The notes below the pieces were generated by a model. The model was not told where the DNA came from, did not search any database, and saw only the letters and a list, made by a program, of their open reading frames with translations. From contig NZ_CP064266.1 of assembly GCF_022811845.1 (NCBI RefSeq), positions 1,488,001-1,552,000 of the forward strand: DNA of 64,000 nucleotides, read 5' to 3'. Source of the stretch: Bacillus pseudomycoides. Its GTDB lineage: Bacteria; Bacillota; Bacilli; Bacillales; Bacillaceae_G. Shown in pieces: positions 45,271-62,376 of this stretch. Within the stretch, counting starts at the first letter, position 1, and each line of letters opens with the position of its first letter. Both the position numbers and the translations under genes were made by a program.

Positions 45271-45299
45271 TTGCATTTTAATAAATGAACTGGTATATT
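45271..45299 (+). promoter_or_regulatory. Upstream rRNA promoter P1
   Basis: TTGCAT (45271-45276) and TATATT (45294-45299) have a 17-base spacer, about 190 bases before 16S. An A/T-rich tract lies just upstream. Confidence 0.65.
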
Positions 45300-45365
45300 T
45301 ATATCTGTTGTCACGAAAGACAACAAAGAAAACAAACGAAAACAACTTTTGAGATAAAAAAGTTG

Positions 45366-45394
45366 TTGACGAAAATATAACAAAATGTTATATT
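45366..45394 (+). promoter_or_regulatory. rRNA promoter P2
   Basis: TTGACG (45366-45371) and TATATT (45389-45394) have a 17-base spacer, followed by a short GC-rich hairpin in the leader (GTCGCTTCGGCGGC). Tandem promoters are usual for Bacillus rRNA operons. Confidence 0.72.
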
Positions 45395-45418
45395 GATAAA
45401 GTCGCTTCGGCGGCAATG

Positions 45419-45435
45419 AGTTCTTTGAAAACTGA
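45419..45435 (+). promoter_or_regulatory. boxA-like antitermination site, first rRNA leader
   Basis: TTCTTTGAAAACTGA matches the Bacillus boxA region. Related copies (GTTCTTTGAAAACTAG) occur in both 16S-23S spacers at about 47132 and 52812. Confidence 0.6.
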
Positions 45436-45490
45436 ACGAAACAAACAACGTGAAACGTCAATTTTTATTTTAGATGCTAGACAAACTAAC

Positions 45491-47040
<1,550 letters not shown>

Positions 47041-47181
47041 TGGAGAATTGATGAACGCTGTTCATCAATATAAGTTTCCGTGTTTCGTTTTGTTCAGTTT
47101 TGAGAGAACTATCTCTCAGAAATAAATGTATGTTCTTTGAAAACTAGATAACAGTGTAGCTCATATTTTTAATTTTAGTTT

Positions 47182-50086
<2,905 letters not shown>

Positions 50087-50142
50087 TATAATATGTAGCA
50101 AATGTTATCTAGTTTTGAAGGAATATATATTTAAAATTCCTA

Positions 50143-50170
50143 TTGACATTCTGAAAAGAATGTGTATAAT
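50143..50170 (+). promoter_or_regulatory. Internal promoter in the 23S-5S spacer
   Basis: Consensus TTGACA (50143-50148) and consensus TATAAT (50165-50170) have a 16-base spacer, ending eight bases before the 5S gene. It begins just after the operon repeat ends and has no counterpart in copy 2. It can drive 5S, nine tRNAs and, by read-through, the second rRNA operon. Internal promoters of this kind are known in B. subtilis rRNA-tRNA operons. Confidence 0.78.
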
Positions 50171-50178
50171 AATAAAAG

Positions 50179-50294
50179 TCTGGTAATGATGGCAGAGAGG
50201 TCACACCCGTTCCCATACCGAACACGGAAGTTAAGCTCTCTAGCGCCGATGGTAGTTGGGACCTTGTCCCTGTGAGAGTAGGACGTTGCCAGGC
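50179..50294 (+). rRNA. 5S ribosomal RNA, copy 1
   Basis: 116 bases, differing from copy 2 at four positions that fall in the terminal helix and keep pairing (T-A to C-G and G-C to A-T). RNase M5, encoded in this window, is expected to make the mature ends. Confidence 0.96.
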
Positions 50295-50299
50295 AAAAC

Positions 50300-50375
50300 G
50301 GAGGATTAGCTCAGCTGGGAGAGCACCTGCCTTACAAGCAGGGGGTCGGCGGTTCGATCCCGTCATCCTCCACCA
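50300..50375 (+). tRNA. tRNA-Val (TAC)
   Basis: Cloverleaf with anticodon loop CTTACAA; the CCA end is encoded. First of nine tRNAs after 5S. Confidence 0.96.
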
Positions 50376-50380
50376 TATAC

Positions 50381-50456
<76 letters not shown>

Positions 50457-50468
50457 GTTTTATTGTAC

Positions 50469-50544
50469 GAGCCATTAGCTCAGTTGGTAGAGCATCTGAC
50501 TTTTAATCAGAGGGTCGAAGGTTCGAGTCCTTCATGGCTCACCA
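50469..50544 (+). tRNA. tRNA-Lys (TTT)
   Basis: Acceptor GAGCCAT/ATGGCTC, anticodon loop CTTTTAA; CCA is encoded. Confidence 0.96.
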
Positions 50545-50560
50545 TTTATTAAAATAATAT

Positions 50561-50641
50561 GCGGGTGTGGCGGAATTGGCAGACGCACCAGACTTAGGAT
50601 CTGGCGCCTTTGGCGTGGGGGTTCGACTCCCTTCACCCGCA
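50561..50641 (+). tRNA. tRNA-Leu (TAG)
   Basis: Acceptor GCGGGTG/CACCCGC with a long variable arm and anticodon loop CTTAGGA. CCA is not encoded. Confidence 0.95.
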
Positions 50642-50671
50642 CTTTTAATAAAATATCTCATAACATGTCTT

Positions 50672-50746
50672 GCGGAAGTAGTTCAGTGGTAGAATACAAC
50701 CTTGCCAAGGTTGGGGTCGCGGGTTCGAATCCCGTCTTCCGCTCCA
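50672..50746 (+). tRNA. tRNA-Gly (GCC)
   Basis: Acceptor GCGGAAG/CTTCCGC, anticodon loop TTGCCAA; CCA is encoded. Confidence 0.96.
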
Positions 50747-50762
50747 ATTTTCAATATGACAT

Positions 50763-50851
50763 GCCGGGGTGGCGGAACAGGCAGACGCACAGGACTTAAA
50801 ATCCTGCGGTGGGTGACCACCGTGCGGGTTCGACCCCCGCCCTCGGCACCA
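50763..50851 (+). tRNA. tRNA-Leu (TAA)
   Basis: A long variable arm (CGGTGGGTGACCACCG) and anticodon loop CTTAAAA mark a class II leucine tRNA; CCA is encoded. Confidence 0.96.
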
Positions 50852-50854
50852 TAT

Positions 50855-50928
50855 GCGCCCGTAGCTCAATTGGATAGAGCGTTTGACTACGGATCAAGAG
50901 GTTAGGGGTTCGACTCCTCTCGGGCGCG
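50855..50928 (+). tRNA. tRNA-Arg (ACG)
   Basis: Acceptor GCGCCCG/CGGGCGC, anticodon loop CTACGGA (A34 presumably edited to inosine by TadA). CCA is not encoded. Confidence 0.95.
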
Positions 50929-50936
50929 TTTTCCTT

Positions 50937-51010
50937 CGGGAAGTGGCTCAGCTTGGTAGAGCACCTGGTTTGGGACCAGGGGGTCGCAGGTTCAAATCCT
51001 GTCTTCCCGA
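50937..51010 (+). tRNA. tRNA-Pro (TGG)
   Basis: Acceptor CGGGAAG/CTTCCCG, anticodon loop TTTGGGA. CCA is not encoded. Confidence 0.95.
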
Positions 51011-51020
51011 TATTTATTAT

Positions 51021-51096
51021 GGGGCCTTAGCTCAGCTGGGAGAGCGCCTGCCTTGCACGCAGGAGGTCAGCGGTTCGATCCCGCTAGGCTCCACCA
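51021..51096 (+). tRNA. tRNA-Ala (TGC)
   Basis: Acceptor GGGGCCT/AGGCTCC, anticodon loop CTTGCAC; CCA is encoded. Only two bases separate it from the repeat that begins the second rRNA leader, so no promoter or terminator fits between. Confidence 0.96.
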
Positions 51097-51098
51097 AA

Positions 51099-51115
51099 AG
51101 TTCTTTGAAAACTGA
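51099..51115 (+). promoter_or_regulatory. boxA-like antitermination site, second rRNA leader
   Basis: The same AGTTCTTTGAAAACTGA as in the first leader, just after tRNA-Ala. Read-through transcripts would pass through it before entering the second 16S gene. Confidence 0.58.
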
Positions 51116-51170
51116 ACGAAACAAACAACGTGAAACGTCAATTTTTATTTTAGATGCTAGACAAACTAAC

Positions 51171-52720
<1,550 letters not shown>

Positions 52721-52861
52721 TGGAGAATTGATGAACGCTGTTCATCAATATAAGTTTCCGTGTTTCGTTTTGTTCAGTTTTGAGAGAACTATCTCTCAGA
52801 AATAAATGTATGTTCTTTGAAAACTAGATAACAGTGTAGCTCATATTTTTAATTTTAGTTT

Positions 52862-55770
<2,909 letters not shown>

Positions 55771-55821
55771 TATAATATGTAGCAAATGTTATCTAGTTTT
55801 GAAGGAATATGCCTTCAATAG

Positions 55822-55937
55822 TTTGGTGATGATGGCAGAGAGGTCACACCCGTTCCCATACCGAACACGGAAGTTAAGCTCTCTAGCGCCGATGGTAGTT
55901 GGGACCTTGTCCCTGTGAGAGTAGGACGTCGCCAAGC
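55822..55937 (+). rRNA. 5S ribosomal RNA, copy 2
   Basis: 116 bases with the TTTGGTGA ... TCGCCAAGC terminal helix. The spacer to 23S is short (51 bases) and has no promoter, unlike copy 1. Confidence 0.96.
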
Positions 55938-55943
55938 AAATGT

Positions 55944-55973
55944 AAGACGAGTCATTTTGACTCGTCTTTTTTG
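55944..55973 (+). terminator. Terminator of the double rRNA operon
   Basis: An 11-bp stem AAGACGAGTCA/TGACTCGTCTT with a 3-base loop is followed by T6. It is the only good terminator after 45.15 kb until this point. Confidence 0.9.
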
Positions 55974-56146
55974 TATACTTTTTTATCCCGCATTAACGGA
56001 TAGTAAGATTCCCACTTTAAGATTCAAGGGATAGGTAGGGGATGAAGAAACTCCCACTGATTAAAGTTTCACTTTATAGAACTAAATAAAAAGTTGCATG
56101 ATTAAAGAACAAAAATTTTGGCAAGGATAGTGAAGAAGCAAAAGAG
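55974..56146. other. Spacer between rRNA and ctsR
   Basis: AT-rich sequence with no reading frame or RNA I can support. It leads into the ctsR promoter. Confidence 0.5.
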
Positions 56147-56174
56147 TTGCAAATTTTTTTAATACGTATATAAT
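56147..56174 (+). promoter_or_regulatory. SigA promoter of the ctsR operon
   Basis: TTGCAA (56147-56152) and consensus TATAAT (56169-56174) have a 16-base spacer. The CtsR operator starts four bases downstream and would block initiation. Confidence 0.72.
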
Positions 56175-56177
56175 TAA

Positions 56178-56200
56178 AGTCAAAGATAGTCAAAGTCAAT
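56178..56200 (+). promoter_or_regulatory. CtsR operator
   Basis: Two exact heptads AGTCAAA (56178-56184 and 56188-56194) have a 3-base gap, as in the CtsR consensus (A/G)GTCAAANAN(A/G)GTCAAA. A third, overlapping AGTCAAT is at 56194-56200. Confidence 0.9.
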
Positions 56201-56215
56201 AAGGGTGGCGGATAA

Positions 56216-56677
56216 ATGAGAAATATATCTGATATCATTGAGCAATATCTAAAGCAAGTTATTGACTTAAGCAATAATAATGTGATTGAGATTAAGAGAA
56301 ATGAGATTGCGGACCGATTTGATTGTGTGCCGTCTCAAATTAATTATGTAATCAATACTCGCTTTACGTTAGAAAGAGGATTTGTAGTTGAAAGTAAACG
56401 AGGCGGCGGAGGTTACATTCGCATTATCAAAGTCAAGTTGCATGACGATATAGACATTATTAATCAAATGCTTCATATGATTGAGCATAGTATTGCGCAA
56501 GGAAATGCAGAAAGTATCATCATACGATTAGTGGAAGAAGGTATTGTGACAAATCGGGAAGCAAAACTTATGCTGAGCGTATTAGATCGATCTGTATTAT
56601 CGATGGATTTACCTTCTCGAGATGAACTTAGGGCTCGAATACTATGCGCAATGTTAAGGACACTGAAATATAAATAA
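56216..56677 (+). CDS. ctsR: Class III heat-shock repressor CtsR
   Basis: A 153-residue repressor of clp genes. The N-terminal winged helix includes the glycine-rich wing RGGGGY at 62-67, which senses heat; R62 corresponds to an arginine targeted by McsB phosphorylation in the G. stearothermophilus/B. subtilis work. The ATG at 56216 lies 16 bases after its own operator, so it is autoregulated. First gene of ctsR-mcsA-mcsB-clpC. Confidence 0.96.
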   Translation: MRNISDIIEQYLKQVIDLSNNNVIEIKRNEIADRFDCVPSQINYVINTRFTLERGFVVESKRGGGGYIRIIKVKLHDDIDIINQMLHMIEHSIAQGNAESIIIRLVEEGIVTNREAKLMLSVLDRSVLSMDLPSRDELRARILCAMLRTLKYK

Positions 56678-56825
56678 ATACAGCTTTTGTTAAGAAATGT
56701 TTTTAGCGGTAATTCATTTTATAGTGGGACTTTTTACAGACGAGATTAAGTGAAGGAAATAATCTAGTGGTGTATAAAAAGTATCATGAGGTAGATCGTT
56801 CCTATTGTAAAGGTGGGGATATAAG

Positions 56826-57374
56826 ATGACTTGTCAAAATTGTAATATAAGACCAGTAGCATTACATTATACAAAAGTGATAAACGGACAAAAGACGGAA
56901 GTTCATCTTTGTGAGCAATGTGCAGAGCAAAATGGCTATACGTCTTTCTTTCAATCACCACAATCTAGTTTTTCGTTCCATGACTTACTAGCTGGATTAT
57001 TACATGGAGAACCAGCGATGTTTGAAAACAAAGAGGATAGTTTTTTAGATACAAGCGTGTTACGATGTCCAACCTGCAATATGACATATAAGCAATTTGC
57101 AAAAGTTGGTCGCTTTGGATGTGCTTCTTGTTATGAAACATTTAAGGAACAACTAAAGCCAATGCTGAAGCGACTTCATGGTGGTCATACACATCATTGT
57201 GGGAAAATTCCAGAGTGCATGGGAGGAAATATTCATCTAAAGAAAGAATTAGATGAACTAAAACTAAAATTAAAGCAATATGTACAGAAAGAAGAATTTG
57301 AAAAAGCAGCTCAAACACGTGATCGAATTCGAAGTATCGAAAATCAGCTTAGTGGACATAGAAAGGGGGAATAG
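56826..57374 (+). CDS. mcsA: McsA, zinc-finger activator of McsB
   Basis: A 182-residue protein with two zinc-binding sites, C3/C6/C29/C32 and C81/C84/C99/C102, and a C-terminal UVR motif (about 137-172; KEEFEKAAQTRDRIRSIE). McsA binds and activates the arginine kinase McsB and helps sense stress. The ATG at 56826 has a GGTGGGG site. It ends four bases before mcsB. The gap after ctsR (148 bases) is longer than in B. subtilis as I recall it, with no promoter that I can see. Confidence 0.94.
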   Translation: MTCQNCNIRPVALHYTKVINGQKTEVHLCEQCAEQNGYTSFFQSPQSSFSFHDLLAGLLHGEPAMFENKEDSFLDTSVLRCPTCNMTYKQFAKVGRFGCASCYETFKEQLKPMLKRLHGGHTHHCGKIPECMGGNIHLKKELDELKLKLKQYVQKEEFEKAAQTRDRIRSIENQLSGHRKGE

Positions 57375-57378
57375 TTCT

Positions 57379-58443
57379 ATGTCACTGGACCGTATTATGA
57401 ATGAAGCAATTAGTCCGTGGATGAGGGGAGATGGTCCTGATTCTGATATTGTTTTAAGTAGTCGTATTCGTTTGGCTCGTAATTTAAAAGATTATCATTT
57501 CCCTATTATACAAACGGATGAAGGAGCTAAGCAGATTACTAATGTATTTAAAGAAAAGTTTTTAAATCAGAAAGTGAAATCCTTCGGGAATTTTGAACTA
57601 TTAAAAATGAATGAACTACAACCAATTCAGCGAAGGGTTTTAGTAGAAAAGCATTTAATTAGTCCTAATCTTGCTGGAACAGAATTTGGTGCTTGCCTTC
57701 TATCGGAAAGCGAGCATATAAGTATAATGCTGAATGAAGAAGACCATGTGCGAATTCAGTGTTTGTTCTCGGGATTGCAATTATCAGAAGCACTGCAAAG
57801 TGCAAATAAAATAGATACTTGGATTGAAGAAGCAGTTGAATATGCTTTTGATGAATCACTTGGTTATATTACAAGCTGCCCTACAAATGTTGGAACTGGG
57901 TTGCGCGCTTCTGTGATGATGCATTTACCAGCACTGGTTTTGACGAAAAGAATGAATCGTATTATACAAGCAATTCAACAACTAGGTTTAGTCGTAAGAG
58001 GAATATATGGTGAAGGTAGCGAAGCTTTAGGTAATATATTTCAAGTTTCTAATCAAATGACACTTGGGAAATCAGAAGAAGATATTATAGCAGATTTAGA
58101 GAGTGTTGTTCATCAACTTATACAACAAGAGAGAGTAGCTCGAGAATTGATTATGAAGAATTCAAGTATAGAACTTGAAGACAAAGTATATCGTTCTTAC
58201 GGTGTACTGGCCAATAGTCGATTAATTCAATCGGCAGAGGCGGCTACTTGCCTATCAGATATGCGGCTAGGCATTGATCTTGGTTATATAAAAAATATAT
58301 CAAGAAATATTTTAACAGAGTTAATGGTATTAACTCAGCCTGGAATTTTACAGCAATATGCGGGTGGTTCTTTAAGTCCAGAAGAAAGGGATTATCGAAG
58401 AGCAACATTAATCCGTGAACGACTACGAATTGAACAAAATTGA
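57379..58443 (+). CDS. mcsB: Protein-arginine kinase McsB
   Basis: A 354-residue phosphagen-kinase-fold enzyme that phosphorylates protein arginines, marking substrates for ClpCP. The nucleotide-binding SSRIRLARN is at 27-35, the catalytic-loop NEEDH at 119-123, and GTGLRASVMMHLPAL follows. I chose the ATG at 57379 with an AGGGGGA site just after mcsA; an in-frame start inside mcsA is not conserved. Length is the family standard. Confidence 0.96.
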   Translation: MSLDRIMNEAISPWMRGDGPDSDIVLSSRIRLARNLKDYHFPIIQTDEGAKQITNVFKEKFLNQKVKSFGNFELLKMNELQPIQRRVLVEKHLISPNLAGTEFGACLLSESEHISIMLNEEDHVRIQCLFSGLQLSEALQSANKIDTWIEEAVEYAFDESLGYITSCPTNVGTGLRASVMMHLPALVLTKRMNRIIQAIQQLGLVVRGIYGEGSEALGNIFQVSNQMTLGKSEEDIIADLESVVHQLIQQERVARELIMKNSSIELEDKVYRSYGVLANSRLIQSAEAATCLSDMRLGIDLGYIKNISRNILTELMVLTQPGILQQYAGGSLSPEERDYRRATLIRERLRIEQN

Positions 58444-58465
58444 GCGCAAGTAGGAGGCGATTTCT

Positions 58466-60901
58466 ATGATGTTTGGAAGATTTACAGAACGAGCACAGAA
58501 AGTATTAGCTTTATCTCAAGAAGAGGCAATTCGCATTGGGCATAATAATATTGGGACAGAACATATTTTACTTGGGCTTGTGCGCGAAGGTGAAGGAATT
58601 GCAGCTAAAGCATTGATTGCTCTTGGATTAAGCCCAGAGAAGGTACAGAAAGAGGTAGAGGCATTAATTGGTCGTGGAACAGAGATGTCTCAAACCGTTC
58701 ATTATACACCACGTGCAAAAAAAGTAATCGAATTATCTATGGATGAAGCACGTAAACTTGGTCATTCTTATGTTGGAACGGAACACATTTTACTAGGTTT
58801 GATTCGTGAAGGTGAAGGTGTTGCAGCGCGTGTTTTAAATAACTTAGGTGTAAGTTTAAATAAAGCAAGACAACAAGTATTGCAGCTTCTTGGAAGTAAT
58901 GAAGCTACATCTGGTCATCAAGGTGGTGCATCAGCAAATGCAAATACACCAACACTGGATAGTTTAGCAAGAGATTTGACAGTTGTTGCACGTGAAGGAC
59001 GCTTAGATCCTGTTATTGGACGTAGTAAAGAGATTCAACGTGTTATTGAAGTATTGAGCCGTAGAACAAAGAATAACCCAGTATTAATTGGAGAACCTGG
59101 GGTAGGTAAAACAGCAATTGCTGAGGGCTTAGCACAGCAAATTGTAAATAATGAAGTTCCAGAAACATTACGCGATAAGCGTGTTATGACGTTAGATATG
59201 GGCACTGTGGTTGCTGGTACGAAGTATCGTGGTGAATTTGAAGATCGCTTAAAGAAAGTGATGGATGAAATTCGACAAGCGGGTAATATTATCTTGTTTA
59301 TCGATGAACTTCATACATTAATTGGTGCAGGTGGTGCAGAAGGTGCAATTGACGCATCTAACATTTTAAAACCATCATTAGCACGTGGTGAATTGCAATG
59401 TATTGGAGCAACAACATTAGATGAGTATCGTAAATACATTGAAAAAGATGCAGCATTAGAAAGACGCTTCCAACCAATTCACGTTGACGAACCGAGCTTA
59501 GAAGAATCGATTCAAATTTTAAAAGGACTACGTGACCGTTATGAAGCACATCACCGTGTTTCTATTACAGATGATGCAATTGATGCATCTGTAAAACTTT
59601 CGGATCGTTATATTACAGATCGCTTCTTACCTGATAAAGCAATTGACTTAATTGATGAAGCCGCTTCAAAAGTGCGCTTACGTTCTTATACAACACCACC
59701 AAATTTAAAAGAGCTTGAAGTGAAGCTTGAAGAAATTAGAAAAGAAAAGGATGCAGCCGTACAGAGCCAAGAGTTTGAAAAGGCAGCTTCTTTACGTGAT
59801 ATGGAACAACGTTTACGTGAAAAGTTAGAAGATACAAAACGTCAGTGGAAAGAGCAGCAAGGAAAAGAAAACTCTGAAGTGACAGTAGAGGACATTGCAA
59901 ATGTTGTTTCTACGTGGACGCGTATTCCGGTTTCTAAACTGGCACAAACAGAAACAAATAAATTATTGAATCTAGAATCTATTTTACATGACCGTGTAAT
60001 TGGCCAAGATGAAGCTGTTGTTGCTGTAGCGAAAGCAGTACGCCGTGCACGAGCAGGTTTAAAGGATCCAAAACGTCCAATTGGTTCATTTATTTTCTTA
60101 GGACCGACTGGTGTAGGTAAAACGGAATTAGCAAGAGCATTGGCAGAATCTATGTTCGGTGATGAGGATGCAATGATTCGTATTGATATGTCTGAGTATA
60201 TGGAAAAACATTCTACTTCTCGTTTAGTGGGATCCCCTCCAGGATATGTTGGATATGAAGAAGGAGGTCAATTGACTGAAAAGGTTCGCCGTAAACCATA
60301 TTCTGTTGTTTTATTAGATGAAGTAGAGAAGGCTCATCCAGATGTATTTAACATTTTGTTACAAGTGCTAGAAGATGGACGCTTAACAGACTCTAAAGGA
60401 CGTACAGTTGATTTCCGTAATACGATTGTAATTATGACATCTAACGTTGGTGCGGAAGCATTAAAACGTAATAAACACCTTGGTTTTAACGTACAGGATG
60501 AGGGCCGTGATTATTCAGATATGAAGGGTAAAGTAATGGATGAATTGAAAAAAGCATTTCGTCCAGAATTTTTAAACCGTATTGATGAAATCATTGTGTT
60601 CCATATGCTTGAGAAAAAACATATTCAAGAGATCGTAACGCTTATGGTTAATCAACTAGTGAATCGATTAAAAGAACAAGAGATTGAACTAGAGTTAACA
60701 AGCAAAGCAATTGAATCAATTGCTGATAAAGGCTTTGATCGTGAATATGGTGCTCGTCCTCTCCGCAGAGCAATCCAAAAACATGTGGAAGATCGATTAT
60801 CAGAAGAGCTTCTAAAAGGAGCGATTGAAAAAGGACAAAAAGTTGTCTTTGATGCTGAAGGAGAATCATTTGTCATTCGTAGTGCAGAAAAGGTAAAATA
60901 A
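58466..60901 (+). CDS. clpC: AAA+ unfoldase ClpC
   Basis: An 811-residue Hsp100 protein that unfolds substrates (including phospho-arginine-marked ones) for ClpP. Two N-terminal Clp repeats (about 1-145), AAA-1 with GEPGVGKT at 209-216, a middle coiled-coil/UVR segment (about 415-465) that binds McsB/MecA-type adaptors, AAA-2 with GPTGVGKT at 546-553, and the ClpP-binding loop LGFNV near 671. It starts at ATG 58466 or the adjacent ATG at 58469, with an AGGAGG site. It ends the CtsR operon at a terminator. Confidence 0.97.
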   Translation: MMFGRFTERAQKVLALSQEEAIRIGHNNIGTEHILLGLVREGEGIAAKALIALGLSPEKVQKEVEALIGRGTEMSQTVHYTPRAKKVIELSMDEARKLGHSYVGTEHILLGLIREGEGVAARVLNNLGVSLNKARQQVLQLLGSNEATSGHQGGASANANTPTLDSLARDLTVVAREGRLDPVIGRSKEIQRVIEVLSRRTKNNPVLIGEPGVGKTAIAEGLAQQIVNNEVPETLRDKRVMTLDMGTVVAGTKYRGEFEDRLKKVMDEIRQAGNIILFIDELHTLIGAGGAEGAIDASNILKPSLARGELQCIGATTLDEYRKYIEKDAALERRFQPIHVDEPSLEESIQILKGLRDRYEAHHRVSITDDAIDASVKLSDRYITDRFLPDKAIDLIDEAASKVRLRSYTTPPNLKELEVKLEEIRKEKDAAVQSQEFEKAASLRDMEQRLREKLEDTKRQWKEQQGKENSEVTVEDIANVVSTWTRIPVSKLAQTETNKLLNLESILHDRVIGQDEAVVAVAKAVRRARAGLKDPKRPIGSFIFLGPTGVGKTELARALAESMFGDEDAMIRIDMSEYMEKHSTSRLVGSPPGYVGYEEGGQLTEKVRRKPYSVVLLDEVEKAHPDVFNILLQVLEDGRLTDSKGRTVDFRNTIVIMTSNVGAEALKRNKHLGFNVQDEGRDYSDMKGKVMDELKKAFRPEFLNRIDEIIVFHMLEKKHIQEIVTLMVNQLVNRLKEQEIELELTSKAIESIADKGFDREYGARPLRRAIQKHVEDRLSEELLKGAIEKGQKVVFDAEGESFVIRSAEKVK

Positions 60902-60913
60902 GTATAGACAAAC

Positions 60914-60944
60914 GAAGAGGGCTAAATCATAGCCCTCTTTCTTG
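60914..60944 (+). terminator. Terminator after clpC
   Basis: Stem AAGAGGGCTA/TAGCCCTCTT with a 5-base loop is followed by a short T run and T-rich sequence. Confidence 0.78.
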
Positions 60945-60996
60945 TACAAGAAGGATATATGTTTACATATGAAAGTGAAGTGAAGCAAAAAACAAG

Positions 60997-62373
60997 ATGG
61001 CTAAAAAGAAAACGAAGTTTATATGTCAAGAATGTGGTTATCAGTCACCAAAATATATGGGGAAGTGTCCTGGATGTGGACAATGGAACACTCTTGTTGA
61101 AGAAATGGAGCAGGTTGTGTCCTCGCGTCGTATCAACTATGCAAATGCGATTCAAGCGGAAGTAACGAAACCAAGACGTCTTACAGAAGTAGAGACAAAT
61201 TCAGAAGCGCGGATTGAAACAAAATTTCAAGAATTTAATCGTGTGCTTGGTGGAGGAATTGTAGATGGTTCCCTCGTACTTATTGGAGGAGACCCTGGAA
61301 TTGGGAAATCAACCCTATTACTACAAATATCATCGCAATTAGCAGATTCTTCGTATGATGTATTATATATATCTGGTGAAGAATCAGCAAAACAAATTAA
61401 ACTTCGTGCAGATCGTCTACATGTAAATGGGAGCAATTTATTCGTTGTTTCGGAAACGGATTTACAGAGAATTGCGGCACATATTGATGAAATGAATCCT
61501 TCCTTTGTTGTCATTGATTCCATTCAAACAATTTATTTACCAGAAGTAACTTCAGCGCCAGGAAGTGTTTCGCAAGTACGTGAATGTACAGCAGAACTGA
61601 TGAAACTTGCAAAAACGAAAGGGATTCCGATTTTTATCGTAGGGCATGTAACGAAAGAAGGTGCAATTGCAGGACCGCGTATGTTAGAACATATGGTGGA
61701 TGCGGTTCTTTATTTTGAGGGAGACCGTCATCATACATATCGTATTTTACGGGCTGTAAAAAATCGTTTTGGTTCTACAAATGAAATGGGCATATTTGAA
61801 ATGAAGGAATTAGGTCTTGCAGAAGTATTAAATCCTTCTGAGATTTTTCTAGAAGAGAGACCTGTTGGAGTTGCTGGTTCTACAGTTGTTGCTTCTATGG
61901 AAGGAACAAGACCAGTTTTAGTAGAAATCCAAGCGTTAATTTCTCCTACTAGCTTTGGAAATCCGCGAAGAATGGCTACAGGAATTGATCATAATCGTGT
62001 ATCGCTTATTATGGCAGTGTTAGAAAAAAGAGCAGGTTTATTATTACAAAATCAAGATGCTTATTTAAAGGTTGCTGGAGGATTAAAATTGGATGAACCA
62101 GCAATTGATTTAGCGGTTGCTTTAAGTATTGCATCGAGTTTTCGAGATAAGTCCACTGCACCAACCGATGCGGTGATAGGAGAAGTTGGATTAACCGGAG
62201 AAATAAGAAGGGTATCAAGAATTGAACAACGCGTACAAGAAGCAGCTAAGTTAGGATTTCAGCGTGCCATCATCCCGCGAAAAAATTTAGGGGGATGGAC
62301 AATTCCTGATGGGATTGAAGTAGTTGGCGTTTCTAATTTAGGGGAGGCGCTTCGTTTGACATTAGGAGGCTAG
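60997..62373 (+). CDS. radA: DNA repair protein RadA
   Basis: A 458-residue RecA-like helicase that extends branches in recombination. Zinc finger C10/C13/C24/C27, Walker A GGDPGIGKST at 97-106, the RadA-specific KNRFG at 255-259 and a C-terminal Lon-like domain (about 350-458). The ATG at 60997 has only a weak ribosome site. It lies four bases before disA, its usual partner in Firmicutes; RadA modulates DisA activity in B. subtilis. Confidence 0.96.
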   Translation: MAKKKTKFICQECGYQSPKYMGKCPGCGQWNTLVEEMEQVVSSRRINYANAIQAEVTKPRRLTEVETNSEARIETKFQEFNRVLGGGIVDGSLVLIGGDPGIGKSTLLLQISSQLADSSYDVLYISGEESAKQIKLRADRLHVNGSNLFVVSETDLQRIAAHIDEMNPSFVVIDSIQTIYLPEVTSAPGSVSQVRECTAELMKLAKTKGIPIFIVGHVTKEGAIAGPRMLEHMVDAVLYFEGDRHHTYRILRAVKNRFGSTNEMGIFEMKELGLAEVLNPSEIFLEERPVGVAGSTVVASMEGTRPVLVEIQALISPTSFGNPRRMATGIDHNRVSLIMAVLEKRAGLLLQNQDAYLKVAGGLKLDEPAIDLAVALSIASSFRDKSTAPTDAVIGEVGLTGEIRRVSRIEQRVQEAAKLGFQRAIIPRKNLGGWTIPDGIEVVGVSNLGEALRLTLGG

Positions 62374-62376
62374 GCT

